A stretch of 26,797 nucleotides of DNA from Alistipes sp. (GTDB lineage: Bacteria > Bacteroidota > Bacteroidia > Bacteroidales > Rikenellaceae). The DNA lies in assembly GCA_019422485.1 (NCBI GenBank), contig JAHZDG010000002.1, positions 44,925 through 71,721 on the forward strand, read 5' to 3'. Within the stretch, counting starts at the first letter, position 1; every line of letters starts with the position of its first letter. The notes below the pieces were generated by a model, which saw only the letters and a list, made by a program, of their open reading frames with translations, searched no databases and was not told the origin of the DNA. The position numbers were made by a program, and so were the translations under genes. Positions 14,608-24,300 of this stretch are shown here, in pieces.

Positions 14608-14625
14608 CGCCCACATTTTCACACT

Positions 14626-15069
14626 ATGGTCTACGAAGGATGTGAGTTCAGGGAGTTCCAACTTCAAATCGTCCGCATGCGCATCGCCTTCCGCCAGTGC
14701 GTCCAACGAACCCTGAGACAACACGGTATCTGCATTACATTCGAAATGCTGCAAGTGCTCAGCTGCCTGTGGCGAGAACAGGGAGCCACCCAACAACGAC
14801 TGGCCGAACGTACCGTCAAAAGCAAAGCCTGCCTGAGCAGCCTGATGAACAACCTGGAAAAAAGAGGCTACATCGAACGTCGGGAAGAACCGGCGGATCG
14901 CCGCAACAAGCGAGTCTATCTGACCCCGGAGGGCGAACGCTTCTGGCAACAAATCTGGCCGGTACTCAATCATCTGTATGCTCGGATGGAACAAACGTTC
15001 GGAAAATCCTCTTTCCGTCAGATGTCCGCCGATTTAACGAACATTCAACATGCCCTGGAAAACCTATAA
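14626..15069 (+). CDS. MarR family transcriptional repressor
   Basis: 147 residues. A winged helix-turn-helix dimer: N-terminal dimerisation helix, then ITFEMLQVLSCLWREQGATQQRLAERTVKSKACLSSLMNNLEKRGYIERREEPADRRNKRVYLTPEG. That segment holds the recognition helix (around SKACLSSLMNNLEKRG) and the wing with the DRRNKRVYLT signature typical of the family. The start is the ATG at 14626, as the promoter -7 box lies just upstream. It is the first gene of an operon whose other members form an efflux pump, and the next gene starts before this one ends (20-bp overlap), suggesting translational coupling. The palindrome at 14568-14581 is the likely target, so the repressor would shut off itself and the pump until a toxic ligand releases it. 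Confidence 0.93.
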   Translation: MVYEGCEFREFQLQIVRMRIAFRQCVQRTLRQHGICITFEMLQVLSCLWREQGATQQRLAERTVKSKACLSSLMNNLEKRGYIERREEPADRRNKRVYLTPEGERFWQQIWPVLNHLYARMEQTFGKSSFRQMSADLTNIQHALENL

Positions 15070-16366
15070 AATAATCTGTTTCGCCGTCTGTCTATTCTGC
15101 GGACCGTTCGCTGCCGAGGCCCAAAACGACACGTTGTTTCTATCGGTCGATCAGCTCTTCGAGCTGGGCGTGCAACAAAGCCTCCAGCTGCAAGCTGACG
15201 CTCTGCAGGAATCCACCGCTCAGGAACGCGAAAAAGAGGCCCGGGCCCAGCAATGGCCCGATCTGACCGTGGGGCTGAAAGGAGGTTTTGTCGGACAGCC
15301 GGTCGTGTTCCGGCAGGGGCTCAGCGACGCCTATCATCCCGACGCTCCCGACTGGAACCAGAATTACGCCCTCGATTTCTCCCAACCGATTTACCAGGGA
15401 GGCAAATTGCGCTATGCCATCCGCAAAGCCAACATGGAACGCTCGCTGAGTTCGCTGCAAACCGCTACCGACAAAGCCGATCTCAAACTGACCCTGCTGG
15501 ACGAATACATGCAGCTGTTCAGCCTCTACCGCCAGCAACAGGTTCTCACCCGCAATATCGAAGAATCTCAACGTCGCCTGCAGGATATCCGACGCATGAA
15601 GGAGGAGGGCCTCATCACGACCAACGACGTGCTGCGCAGCGAAATGCAACTGACCAACGACGAACTCTCGCTGCAAGAGGCCCAAAACGGCATTATCCTA
15701 GCCTCACAACGACTGGACATCCGATTGGGATTGGATGAGTCGCAACTGATCGAACCCGACACCTCCCTGCTCTATCGCCCGATCTCTCTCGAAGCGTACG
15801 AACAATATGTGCAGGAAGCCTATCAGGACGATCCCTTCATGAAACAACTGCGTATGAAAACCGAATTGGCAAAAAACGACATTGCATTAGCCCGTTCGGC
15901 CATGCGTCCCAACCTTTCGCTGTACGCCTCGAATACGTTGGCCCGCCCCATCTCACGCACCCTCGAAGACTTCTATAACAACAACTGGAACATCGGCCTA
16001 TCGCTCTCACTGCCGCTTTTTGCGTTCTACAAAAACAACCACAAAGTGAAGCAGAGCCAACTGGCGGTTTCCCTGAGCCAAAATGCCGAAGAGCAGGAGA
16101 AACAACGCATCCGTCTCAAGGTGCGTACAGCCTACCTGCGTCATCAGGAAGCCCGCGACCAGGTCGAGGCCCTGCAACTGTCGGCCCAGCAGGCCCAGGA
16201 AAACTACCGCATCATGCAGAACCGCTATATGAACCAAGTGGCGATTCTGACCGACCTGCTGGATGCCAACGCCGTGCGGCTGGATGTCGAACTGCAGCTG
16301 ACCGCCGCACGCACACGCGTTATCTACACCTATTACCAACTGTTAAGAGCCTGCGGGCGTCTTTAA
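15050..16366 (+). CDS. TolC family outer-membrane efflux channel
   Basis: 438 residues with a signal peptide (KIICFAVCLFCGPFAAEA). The mature protein shows the two-fold repeat of TolC/OprM proteins. The first half has LFLSVDQLFELGVQQSLQLQ and NYALDFSQPIYQGGKLRYAI. The second has AMRPNLSLYASN and NNWNIGLSLSLPLFAFYKNNHKVKQSQLAV, the typical 'S-x-P-L-F ... K...A' entry to the periplasmic helices. Long helical stretches rich in Gln/Glu/Leu fill the rest. It forms the trimeric exit duct of a three-part pump. It overlaps the marR gene by 20 bp and is followed 15 bp later by the membrane fusion gene. Length matches the family. Confidence 0.94.
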   Translation: MPWKTYKIICFAVCLFCGPFAAEAQNDTLFLSVDQLFELGVQQSLQLQADALQESTAQEREKEARAQQWPDLTVGLKGGFVGQPVVFRQGLSDAYHPDAPDWNQNYALDFSQPIYQGGKLRYAIRKANMERSLSSLQTATDKADLKLTLLDEYMQLFSLYRQQQVLTRNIEESQRRLQDIRRMKEEGLITTNDVLRSEMQLTNDELSLQEAQNGIILASQRLDIRLGLDESQLIEPDTSLLYRPISLEAYEQYVQEAYQDDPFMKQLRMKTELAKNDIALARSAMRPNLSLYASNTLARPISRTLEDFYNNNWNIGLSLSLPLFAFYKNNHKVKQSQLAVSLSQNAEEQEKQRIRLKVRTAYLRHQEARDQVEALQLSAQQAQENYRIMQNRYMNQVAILTDLLDANAVRLDVELQLTAARTRVIYTYYQLLRACGRL

Positions 16367-16381
16367 AACCGAGTGATCGAT

Positions 16382-17449
16382 ATGGGAGATTGGCACACCA
16401 AACGACGGAGTCTGCGAAAGTATCGCCTCCGGAACATTATGCTGAACACGGTATGTATTCTGCTGGCCGGATCGGGCCTGTGGATCACCGTTCACTATTT
16501 CTGGCGGCATGTCCACTATGTCGTCACCAATGACGCATTCGTCGATCAATATGTCATTCCACTAAATATCCGTGTGGCCGGATATATCCGCGAAGTGCGC
16601 TTTACGGAACACCAATTCGTTCATCAGGGCGACACCCTGCTTATTCTGGACGACCGGGAGTACCGCATCCAACTCAAAGAGGCCGAAGCCTCTCTGCTGG
16701 ACGCACACGGGACTCAGGACGTCGTTCACTCCGGGATTCTCACCTCGCAGAACAACGTGGCTATACAGGACGCCAACATCGCCGAAGCAAAAGCCAAACT
16801 ATGGCAGGCCGAACAAGATTATCACCGTTTCGAACGGCTGTTCCGGGAAGAATCGATCCCCGGCCAGCAATACGAACAGGCCAAGGCCTCCTATGAAGCG
16901 GCACAAGCCCGCTATCAGTCCCTGGTAGAGCAGAAAAACGCCGCCCTGTCGCAATACTCCGAAGCCAACAAACGCAAAGTCGGTGCTCAAGCCAATATTC
17001 TACGCAAGGAAGCCGATCTGGACATGGCCCGACTGAACCTTTCTTACACGGTACTGACGGCTCCTTACGACGGATATATCGGGCGTCGCACTCTGGAACC
17101 CGGACAATTCGTCCAGGCGGGACAGACCATCTCCTATCTGGTCCGCAATCAGGACAAGTACATCACTGCCAACTACAAAGAGACGCAAATTGCCCATATC
17201 TTCATTGGTCAGGAGGTCATCATCAAAGTGGACGCCTACCCCAATCATCAATTCCGGGGACGCGTCACGGCGATCTCCGAAGCAACCGGCTCCAAATATT
17301 CGCTGGTTCCGACCGACAATGCGGCCGGCAACTTCGTCAAAGTACAACAACGCATTCCGGTCCGCATCGATCTGGAAGATATCTCGGAAGAGGAGATGGA
17401 CCTGTTGAGAGCCGGGATGATGGTTGAAACCGAAGCCTTGCGTCGATGA
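16382..17449 (+). CDS. emrA: EmrA/HlyD-type membrane fusion protein
   Basis: 355 residues. A short basic N-terminus, one membrane anchor (about 19-42, ILLAGSGLWITVHYFW), then the biotinyl-lipoyl half-motif (VTNDAFVDQYVIPLNIRVAGYIREVRFTEHQFVHQGDTLLILDDREY). A long alpha-helical hairpin (about 95-210) is followed by the second lipoyl half (LNLSYTVLTAPYDGYIGRRTLEPGQFVQAGQ) and a beta-barrel region. 'TNDAFVDxxxxPLxxRVxGYI' and 'LxxTxIxAPxDGxIxxRxVxxG' are EmrA/HlyD signatures. It links the inner-membrane pump to the TolC channel. The ATG at 16382 is preferred; a GTG three codons upstream (16373) is also possible. It overlaps the next gene by 4 bp (ATGA), implying coupled translation and a defined partner. 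Confidence 0.93.
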   Translation: MGDWHTKRRSLRKYRLRNIMLNTVCILLAGSGLWITVHYFWRHVHYVVTNDAFVDQYVIPLNIRVAGYIREVRFTEHQFVHQGDTLLILDDREYRIQLKEAEASLLDAHGTQDVVHSGILTSQNNVAIQDANIAEAKAKLWQAEQDYHRFERLFREESIPGQQYEQAKASYEAAQARYQSLVEQKNAALSQYSEANKRKVGAQANILRKEADLDMARLNLSYTVLTAPYDGYIGRRTLEPGQFVQAGQTISYLVRNQDKYITANYKETQIAHIFIGQEVIIKVDAYPNHQFRGRVTAISEATGSKYSLVPTDNAAGNFVKVQQRIPVRIDLEDISEEEMDLLRAGMMVETEALRR

Positions 17450-19050
17450 TCACTGCCGCTCAACTCGAACTGCCTGTTCGCCGATGGGTACCGGATTGGC
17501 TGGCAACCGTCTGCCTGTTTGCGATCATGCTGCCGGTAACGATGCTTAACGGCTCCTACACCGGAAGCATGCTGGAAGTTTCGAATACACTGGGTACCAA
17601 CACCGAAGACATCACCATGGGCTATTATGCCGCTTCGGCCGGCATGGCCATTGCCTACCCGATCGTTCCTAAAATTCTCGGCGCTTTTTCCTCCAAAGCC
17701 CTGCTGATGGCGGACCTGTGTCTGCAATTATTGCTAAGCTGGATCTGTGCCCGTTCCCAAAGTGCCGACACCCTGATCGTGTGCAGTTTCTTTGTCGGAT
17801 TTCTCAAGGGTTTCTTGATGTTGTGGTGCATTCGCCGCATCAAAACCATCTTCAGTCCAAAAGATGTCCGAAGCGAATTTTATGCCTACTTCTACCCTCT
17901 GGTATTCGGATGCGGACAACTCTCGATGATCATCACCGCTGAACTGGCCTACCACTACGACTGGAAATACATGTATTATTTCATGATGATTCTCCTGCTC
18001 GTAGCCCTGCTGATCGTCACCATCTGCTTCCGTCACGACCGTCCGATCCGAAAAATCCAACTTCAAGAACTCCATATCCGCGAAATGTTCGTCATCTCGA
18101 CCGGACTGTTGATGCTCATGTACCTGCTCAACTACGGAAAAGTGTTGGACTGGATGGCTTCTCCCCGCATCTGTCTCTACATCGTTCTGGCTCCCATGCT
18201 GGTTGCCTTCTTCATCTGGACGCAATATCACTCCCGAACCCCCTACGTCAACCTGGCACCCCTCTACCAACCTAAAGCCATCGTCGGCTACCTCTATATG
18301 ATGATCGTCATGTTCTTCAGCACCTCCACCACTCTGCTGACCAATTACATGACCTCCATCCTGCAAGTGGACGCCACCCACACCTACACCCTTTACATCT
18401 ACCTGCTGCCGGGATATGCCCTCGGTGCATTCATCTGCTTCTGGTGGTTTCGCTGGCAACGGTGGCGTTTCCGGTTCCTGATTGCCGGCGGGATGGCCTG
18501 CTTCGCTCTCTTTTTCGGCATGCTCTACTTCGGAATTTCCCCTGACAGCACCTACGAAAGCCTGTTCTTCCCCATCTTTATCCGAGGTGTAGGCATGTTG
18601 ACACTCATCATAGCCTTTGCCCTGTTTGCCGTGGAAAAATTAACCCCCAAATCCCTTATTCACAATGCTTTTTTCCTCATTGCCAGCCGTTCGGTATTAG
18701 CTCCGATCATGGCAACATCGTTCTACAGCAACCTGCTCTACCGTCTCCAACAAAAATATTTCTACACCCTGTCGGAACATTTTACCGAAGTAGACCCTTT
18801 AGCCGCAGAAAAGTACGCTTCGGCCTTACACTCCTCGATTGCCCAGGGGCATGGCTATGCAGAAGCCACGCAGATGGCGACCCAAAACCTTCAGACCACA
18901 CTCCAGCAACAGAGTCTATTACTGGCGCTCAAAGAAATTCTAGGCTGGTTGTTTATTGTATCTTGTGTGATTGCCGTCATTTCACGCTTCATTCCCTTCC
19001 ATAAAACCATTCGCGTGAAATTCACCAAAGCCGGAGACGATATGGTATAA
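17446..19050 (+). CDS. emrB: MFS multidrug efflux transporter, EmrB/QacA (DHA2) type
   Basis: 534 residues with about 14 predicted membrane segments, the number of the DHA2 drug:H+ antiporters. The N-terminus (WLATVCLFAIMLPVTMLNGSYTG) aligns with the first helix of EmrB-like proteins, though the usual Asp of motif D1 (LDxTIVN) is not present: the matching positions read MLNGSYT. The loop 2-3 motif A is also degenerate. A C-terminal soluble-like stretch before the last helix (EVDPLAAEKYASALHSSIAQ) is typical of Bacteroidetes members. With the neighbouring TolC and EmrA proteins it would form an envelope-spanning pump for hydrophobic toxins or bile-like compounds; the substrate cannot be read from sequence. 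The gene overlaps emrA by 4 bp and is the last of the operon. No terminator hairpin is evident after it. Confidence 0.9.
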   Translation: MITAAQLELPVRRWVPDWLATVCLFAIMLPVTMLNGSYTGSMLEVSNTLGTNTEDITMGYYAASAGMAIAYPIVPKILGAFSSKALLMADLCLQLLLSWICARSQSADTLIVCSFFVGFLKGFLMLWCIRRIKTIFSPKDVRSEFYAYFYPLVFGCGQLSMIITAELAYHYDWKYMYYFMMILLLVALLIVTICFRHDRPIRKIQLQELHIREMFVISTGLLMLMYLLNYGKVLDWMASPRICLYIVLAPMLVAFFIWTQYHSRTPYVNLAPLYQPKAIVGYLYMMIVMFFSTSTTLLTNYMTSILQVDATHTYTLYIYLLPGYALGAFICFWWFRWQRWRFRFLIAGGMACFALFFGMLYFGISPDSTYESLFFPIFIRGVGMLTLIIAFALFAVEKLTPKSLIHNAFFLIASRSVLAPIMATSFYSNLLYRLQQKYFYTLSEHFTEVDPLAAEKYASALHSSIAQGHGYAEATQMATQNLQTTLQQQSLLLALKEILGWLFIVSCVIAVISRFIPFHKTIRVKFTKAGDDMV

Positions 19051-19153
19051 TAAACCCCTTCCCCTCAGAAAAAAATTTCCATTCCATACTCGGAATACGA
19101 CTTTTCCGGATAGAACAGCTAAGGTTGTCAGGCTCAAAATCCCTCATTTTTGC

Positions 19154-19161
19154 TATCTTTG
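19154..19161 (+). promoter_or_regulatory. -7 element for the DUF4886 gene
   Basis: TATCTTTG, identical to the tRNA and marR -7 boxes, lies 19 bp before the ATG. The -33 region lacks a clear TTTG; the nearest TTG (19125-19127) leaves 26 bp. Confidence 0.55.
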
Positions 19162-19180
19162 AGAAAATCGACCTTGACTT

Positions 19181-20077
19181 ATGCTTTTCTGCCTAAACGC
19201 AACTTTCACTTCGATCTCCGTATCTCAGAAGATCCAACGATTCCTTTTTATCCTATTGCTGTTTATAATCGGTTCCGTATCGGCAACCGGACAAGAAAAT
19301 ACCGCCTCGGAAGGGAGAATCATCCGAATACTGGCCATCGGCAACAGTTTCTCGGACGATGGCGTAGAATACCTGGACGAACTGGCTCAAGCGGCCGGAG
19401 TTCGTCTGATCATTGGGAATCTATACATCGGAGGGTGTTCCTTGGAAAGACATTGGAATAACATTCAAGGAGAACTGCCCGCTTATGATTATCGCAAAAA
19501 CGAATTCGGCACCCCAAGCAACAAGCCCAAAACCTCGCTGCAAGAAGCGCTGCAGGACGAACCGTGGGACTACATCACCGTTCAACAGGTCAGTCAACTG
19601 TCCGGTTTAGCCGACTCGTACTATCCCTTCCTGTCAGACCTGCTGCACTATCTGCGAACAAATACCCCCAATCCTCAGGTACGTTTCGCCATTCATCAGG
19701 TTTGGGCCTATACCTGCGACTCCAACCATCCCGGGTTCGCCTACTACCATCGTAATCAGGAGGAAATGTATCGCAAAATCGTCAGCACCGTAAGAATCGT
19801 AGCCCAAAAAGAAGGCATCCCAATCATCATCCCATCCGGTACCGCCATCCAAACGGGCCGCAACCTGATGGGCGACCGCATGAATCGGGACGGTTTTCAC
19901 CTGAGCTACGGATTGGGGCGTTATCTCGCAGCCTGCACTTGGTATGAAACGCTGTTGGGTTCGGTGGAAGGCAACCCCTACCATCCCGAGGAGATTACCC
20001 CACAAGAAGCGACCTTAGCCCAACGAATCGCCGGATACGCCGTACGGAATCCCTTCCAAGCGGCCTCCCTTCCGTAA
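19181..20077 (+). CDS. DUF4886 SGNH-type hydrolase, secreted
   Basis: 298 residues. A rather long N-region precedes a hydrophobic signal (FLFILLLFIIGSVSATG). The mature part starts with IRILAIGNSFSDDGVEYL, the block I GNSFS nucleophile motif of the SGNH fold in DUF4886. IGNLYIGGCSLERHW supplies the Gly of the oxyanion hole, WDYITVQQVSQLSG the next block, and RDGFHLSYGLGRYLAACTWYETL the catalytic Asp-x-x-His. These proteins act as esterases or carbohydrate deacetylases in gut Bacteroidetes; the substrate here is not known. The ATG at 19181 is only about 13 nt from the predicted transcription start. Monocistronic, convergent with rnhA. Confidence 0.87.
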   Translation: MLFCLNATFTSISVSQKIQRFLFILLLFIIGSVSATGQENTASEGRIIRILAIGNSFSDDGVEYLDELAQAAGVRLIIGNLYIGGCSLERHWNNIQGELPAYDYRKNEFGTPSNKPKTSLQEALQDEPWDYITVQQVSQLSGLADSYYPFLSDLLHYLRTNTPNPQVRFAIHQVWAYTCDSNHPGFAYYHRNQEEMYRKIVSTVRIVAQKEGIPIIIPSGTAIQTGRNLMGDRMNRDGFHLSYGLGRYLAACTWYETLLGSVEGNPYHPEEITPQEATLAQRIAGYAVRNPFQAASLP

Positions 20078-20169
20078 CGGCATCCCTACATTTTCATTTG
20101 GATTGTCGAAGTTCGAATACTGACCTCAGGACGCTCTCATTCCATAGGACACAAATCTATTGACCGGCC

Positions 20170-20196
20170 CTGGCGAAGAAGATCGTCCTCCGCCAG
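20170..20196. repeat. Inverted repeat between the converging DUF4886 and rnhA genes
   Basis: CTGGCG (20170-20175) pairs with CGCCAG (20191-20196), with further partial pairing inside. There is no T run on either side, so a terminator role is doubtful, but it is the only hairpin in this 190-bp convergent gap. Confidence 0.35.
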
Positions 20197-20268
20197 ACAC
20201 ACCCCTGCAACCCCTTTCAAGCAGATCTACGCATTCTTCAAGCCTTCATTTCTTCACTGAGCCGTTTT

Positions 20269-20742
20269 TCAAAGTCCCAACGTCTCGCCCGAGGCCAGAT
20301 AACCGGTATCTTCGATCAAATGGCCCGAATTAGCCGCCGCAACCGCCAAGCGATCACAACGTTCATTCTCCGGAATCTCGGCATGTCCTTTCACCCATAC
20401 GAAACGGACGTGGTGACGACGATAAACCTGCAGAAAACGGCGCCATAAATCGGGATTTTTCTTCTCCTTGAATCCTTTTTTCTCCCAGCCGAACACCCAG
20501 CCTTTCTGGACCGCATCCACCACATAACGCGAATCGCTGTAAATGGTCACCTCTTCCCCGTCCCGTTTGAGGGCTTCCAGACCCACAATCACCGCCATCA
20601 ATTCCATCCGATTGTTGGTCGTATGCGCATAACCCGCACTCAGTTCTTTCCGATAGGGCCCACTCATCAACACCACCCCATATCCTCCCGGCCCCGGATT
20701 GCCCTGAGCCGCGCCATCGGTATACATTGTAATTTCTGCCAT
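20269..20742 (-). CDS. rnhA: Ribonuclease HI
   Basis: 157 residues, matching the 155 of E. coli RNase HI. It removes the RNA strand of RNA-DNA hybrids (R-loops, primers) in the cytoplasm. All catalytic residues are visible: Asp9 in MYTDGAAQGNPGPGGYG, Glu47 in NNRMELMAV, Asp70 in IYSDSRYV, His120 in VKGHAEIPENERCD and Asp130 in the same block. The basic protrusion (WEKKGFKEKKNPDLWRRF) used for hybrid binding is present. The ATG at 20742 is chosen: the frame extends five codons further, but that would run into the terminator at 20756-20782. It lies downstream of the DksA-like gene on the same strand, separated from it by that terminator. Confidence 0.96.
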   Translation of the reverse strand: MAEITMYTDGAAQGNPGPGGYGVVLMSGPYRKELSAGYAHTTNNRMELMAVIVGLEALKRDGEEVTIYSDSRYVVDAVQKGWVFGWEKKGFKEKKNPDLWRRFLQVYRRHHVRFVWVKGHAEIPENERCDRLAVAAANSGHLIEDTGYLASGETLGL

Positions 20743-20755
20743 GCTCTTGTCAAAC

Positions 20756-20784
20756 AAAAAGAGGGTTGCTCGCCCTCTTTTTTA
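20756..20784 (-). terminator. Terminator between the DksA-like gene and rnhA, bidirectional
   Basis: AAAAAGAGGG (20756-20765) pairs with CCCTCTTTTT (20773-20782) around a 7-nt loop. Read on the minus strand it ends TTTTTGTTT, 70 bp after the DksA-like stop codon and 13 bp before the rnhA start. rnhA must therefore depend on readthrough or on a promoter hidden in this short space. Confidence 0.85.
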
Positions 20785-20853
20785 TTATGCTATCTACACA
20801 GGTGTGGCTTTCATGACTTTTCAGCCAACCTCCACCTTTCTAAGTATCCGTTT

Positions 20854-21243
20854 CTATTTCCGGCCTTTTACATCCTTGGCTTCGATACACAAGGTCGCAT
20901 GCGGAACAATACGCAGCCGTTCTTTCGGAATCAGCTTCCCGGTTTCCCGGCAAATTCCATACGTTTTGTTCTCAATTCGCACCAAAGCCGCCTCCAAGTG
21001 TTGGATAAACTTCAGCTGACGCTGAGCCAAACGGCCCGACTCCTCTTTCGACAAGGTCGCAGCCCCCTCTTCCAACACTTTGAAAGTAGGCGACGTATCT
21101 TCAATATCGTTGCTTGCCGTATGCGTAATGGTCGCTCTGAGTAAGTCATAGTCAGCCTTTGCCTTCTCCAACTTATCCATGATGATCTTCTTGAATTCGA
21201 GTAACTCTTCATCCGAGTACCGAGTCTTTTCGTGTTCTGACAT
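20854..21243 (-). CDS. DksA/TraR family transcription factor with degenerate zinc finger
   Basis: 129 residues. The N-terminal two-thirds is a coiled-coil hairpin (about 10-95) with an acidic tip region (SNDIEDTSP). The C-terminal part reads TYGICRETGKLIPKERLRIVPHATLCIEAK, which follows the DksA zinc-finger fold. It keeps only two cysteines (Cys98 and Cys119) instead of the four of E. coli DksA. This reduced form is common in Bacteroidetes. DksA-type proteins enter the RNA polymerase secondary channel and tune transcription with ppGpp; that role is inferred. The gene has its own promoter downstream of ileS and a terminator after it. Confidence 0.9.
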   Translation of the reverse strand: MSEHEKTRYSDEELLEFKKIIMDKLEKAKADYDLLRATITHTASNDIEDTSPTFKVLEEGAATLSKEESGRLAQRQLKFIQHLEAALVRIENKTYGICRETGKLIPKERLRIVPHATLCIEAKDVKGRK

Positions 21244-21267
21244 GGCTTTACAATTTAACGTTTCAAC

Positions 21268-21286
21268 CGAAGGGTTTCCCGCTTCG
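21268..21286 (-). promoter_or_regulatory. Small hairpin at the 5' end of the DksA-like transcript
   Basis: CGAAG (21268-21272) pairs with CTTCG (21282-21286), continued by GG/CC with one bulged G. It lies within a few bases of the predicted transcription start, where such hairpins can protect mRNA from 5' decay. The role is inferred. Confidence 0.4.
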
Positions 21287-21294
21287 ATCTTATA

Positions 21295-21325
21295 TAAAGA
21301 TACAAAACATTTATGAATATACCAA
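21295..21325 (-). promoter_or_regulatory. Promoter of the DksA-like gene
   Basis: Read on the minus strand, TATCTTTA (21302-21295) differs from TAnnTTTG by the last base. A TTG (21325-21323) lies 20 bp upstream. It is located in the 123-bp gap after ileS. Confidence 0.55.
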
Positions 21326-21366
21326 GTCTTTCGGATCGAAGATCACTAAATTCAAACGACCATTCC

Positions 21367-24300
21367 TCAGACTCTCTCTACACGCAGCACAACGGACAGT
21401 TCGTCAAGTTCGACGGTCATTGCCTGAGTCGGATCCAAGGCATCAACCAAATCAACACTTACCGCCAAAGTCTGACCCGCGATATAATCGCGATAGGAAT
21501 CGACGGCTCCGTCCACTTCGCCCTGACGAGCGATCTGAACCCGAATTTTATCCGTCACTTCGAATCCGCTTTCCTTACGGATATTCTGGATACGGTTTAC
21601 CAACTCACGTGCCAAACCTTCCCGACGCAACTCTTCGGTCACCGTAATATCGACGGCCACGGTCAGTTTGCCTTCGGTGGCAACCAGCCAGCCCGGCATA
21701 TCTTCCGACGTAATGTCGAAATCGGCTGCCGTCGCTTCAATCATCACCCCGTCGATTTCGGCGGTCCAACGATCGGTGCGTTCCACTTCGGCAATATCCG
21801 CCTGCGAGAAGCCGGCCACCAAAGCTGCAATCTGTTTCATCTGTTTGCCATAACGCGGCCCCAGCGTCTTGAAGTTGGGTTTGATGCGTTTGGTGATCAC
21901 GCCGGTGGTATCCTCGATGAATTCCATATCCTTGATATTGACTTCACTGAGAATCAACCCGCGAACCGCTTCGATATTGGCCTTGATGGCCGGATCGAGC
22001 ACCGGAATCACCATCTTCGAAAGCGGCTGACGCACTTTGATATTCACTTTACGACGCAATGCCAACACCATCGACGACACCCGTTGGGCCATCTCCATAA
22101 TCGCTTCCAGATGAGCATCCACGGCCGAAGCGTCATATACCGGGAAGTCGGCCAGATGTACCGATTCGCTATGATGTCCGCTGATGGCGTTCAGGTCCCG
22201 GAAAATCTGTTCGGTAATGAACGGTGCAAACGGAGCGGCCAGTTGCGAAACCGTTTCCAGGCAGGTATACAACGTCTGGTAAGCGGCCAGTTTATCCTGG
22301 CTCATACCCCCGCCCCAGAAACGTTTGCGGTTCAGACGCACATACCAGTTCGACAGGTTTTCATTCACAAACTCCTGAATGGCGCGAGCCGCCGGCGTGG
22401 GATCGTAATCTTCCAACGCATCGGTCACGGTCTTCACCAGGGTATTGAGCAGCGAAATGATCCAGCGGTCGATTTCGGGACGTTCCTGCAGAGGAACCTG
22501 AGCTTCGCGCCCGGTGAAACCGTCCACATTGGCATATAACGCAAAGAAGCTGTACGTATTGTAAAGCGTTCCGAAGAATTTGCGACGCACTTCATCAACG
22601 CCGTCCACATCGAATTTCAGGTTATCCCACGGCTGCGAGTTAACGATCATGTACCAACGTACGGCATCGGCCCCATAGCGGTCGATTACTTCGAACGGAT
22701 CGACGGCATTCCCCAGACGTTTACTCATCTTGTTGCCGTTCTTGTCCAGCACCAGCCCATTGGAAATGATATTTTTAAAGGCCACGCTGTCGAACAACAT
22801 GGTAGCCAGGGCATGCAGCGTAAAGAACCATCCACGGGTCTGGTCCACCCCTTCGGCGATGAAGTCGGCCGGAAAGACTTTCTGGAAAGCCTCACCCTGA
22901 ATTTCGAACGGATAGTGGGCCTGAGCGTAAGGCATGGCTCCCGAGTCGAACCATACGTCGATCAGGTCGCTTTCGCGCACCATCTTTTCACCCTTGGACG
23001 ATACCAGCACGATGTTGTCCACATAAGGACGGTGCAGATCGAACTTGCGATAATTTTCAGCGCTGTAATCGCCTTCCACATAATCCTTCAGGGGATTTTC
23101 GGTCATGAAGCCCGCCTGAATGGATTTTTCGATCTCCTGTTTGAGTTCGGCCACCGAAGAGATACACTTCAGTTCGCCGTGATCTTCCGTCGCCCAGATC
23201 GGCAGCGGAGTTCCCCAATAGCGGGAACGCGACAGGTTCCAGTCCACCAGATTTTCCAGCCACTTCCCGAAACGGCCCGCTCCGGTCGAAGCCGGTTTCC
23301 AGTTGATCGTTTCATTCAGGGCGATCAACCGATCCTTCAGGGCCGTGGTCTTGATGAACCACGAGTCGAGCGGATAGTACAACACCGGTTTGTCGGTCCG
23401 CCAGCAATGCGGATAGTTGTGGGTATGTTTTTCGATACGGAAGACCTGTCCCTGCTGTTTCAGCATCATGCAGATCGTAATATCCAGGGTTTCATCCTTG
23501 TCGGTCAGGGTCGGATCATAGGCGTTCTTTACAAAACGACCCGCATACGGTGCATAGGCATCCACCTGTACGTTGTTCTGCGCGAACGAGGGATCCATAT
23601 CTTCGATCCGGAAAAATTTCCCGGTACGATCGACCATCGGCTGGCGTTTCCCGGCCTGGTCCACCACCATCAACGGGGCAATGCCCTGCTGTTTGGCCAC
23701 CCGGTCGTCATCGGCCCCAAACGTGGGAGCAATGTGTACGATCCCCGTACCGTCTTCGGTCGTCACGAAGTCGCCCGTAATCACCCGGAAAGCATCGCCT
23801 TCGGGTTTGATCCACGGAATCAGCTGTTCGTAACGGATACCGGCCAGTTCGTCGCCCCGGTATTCGGCCAATACCCGGAACGGAATGTTTTTCCCATCCC
23901 CCGAATAGGCATTCATATCCAGTTCGGCGTTTTTCTTCGGGAAATAATTCGCCATCAGATCCTTGGCCAGCACCACCGTAATCGGCTGCCCAGTATAGGG
24001 ATTGAACGACTGCACCTTCACATAGGTAATGCCGGGACCTACGGCCAAAGCCGTGTTGGAAGGCAAGGTCCAAGGCGTCGTCGTCCAGGCCATAAAATAG
24101 AGATCGCCCTCAACACCGTCGAACAGTTTTTCACTGGCAGCATCCCGAATCACCCGGAACTGAGCCGTACAAGTCGTATCCTTCACATCGCGATAGCAAC
24201 CCGGCTGGTTGAGTTCGTGGTTGCTCAAACCCGTTCCGGCAGCCGGCGAGTAGGGCTGAATCGTGTAGCCCTTATACAGCAAGCCTTTCTTATACAGCTC

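Noticed and set aside
21313..22539. A 408-codon plus-strand frame
   Set aside because: Also antisense to ileS, with the same unnatural composition.
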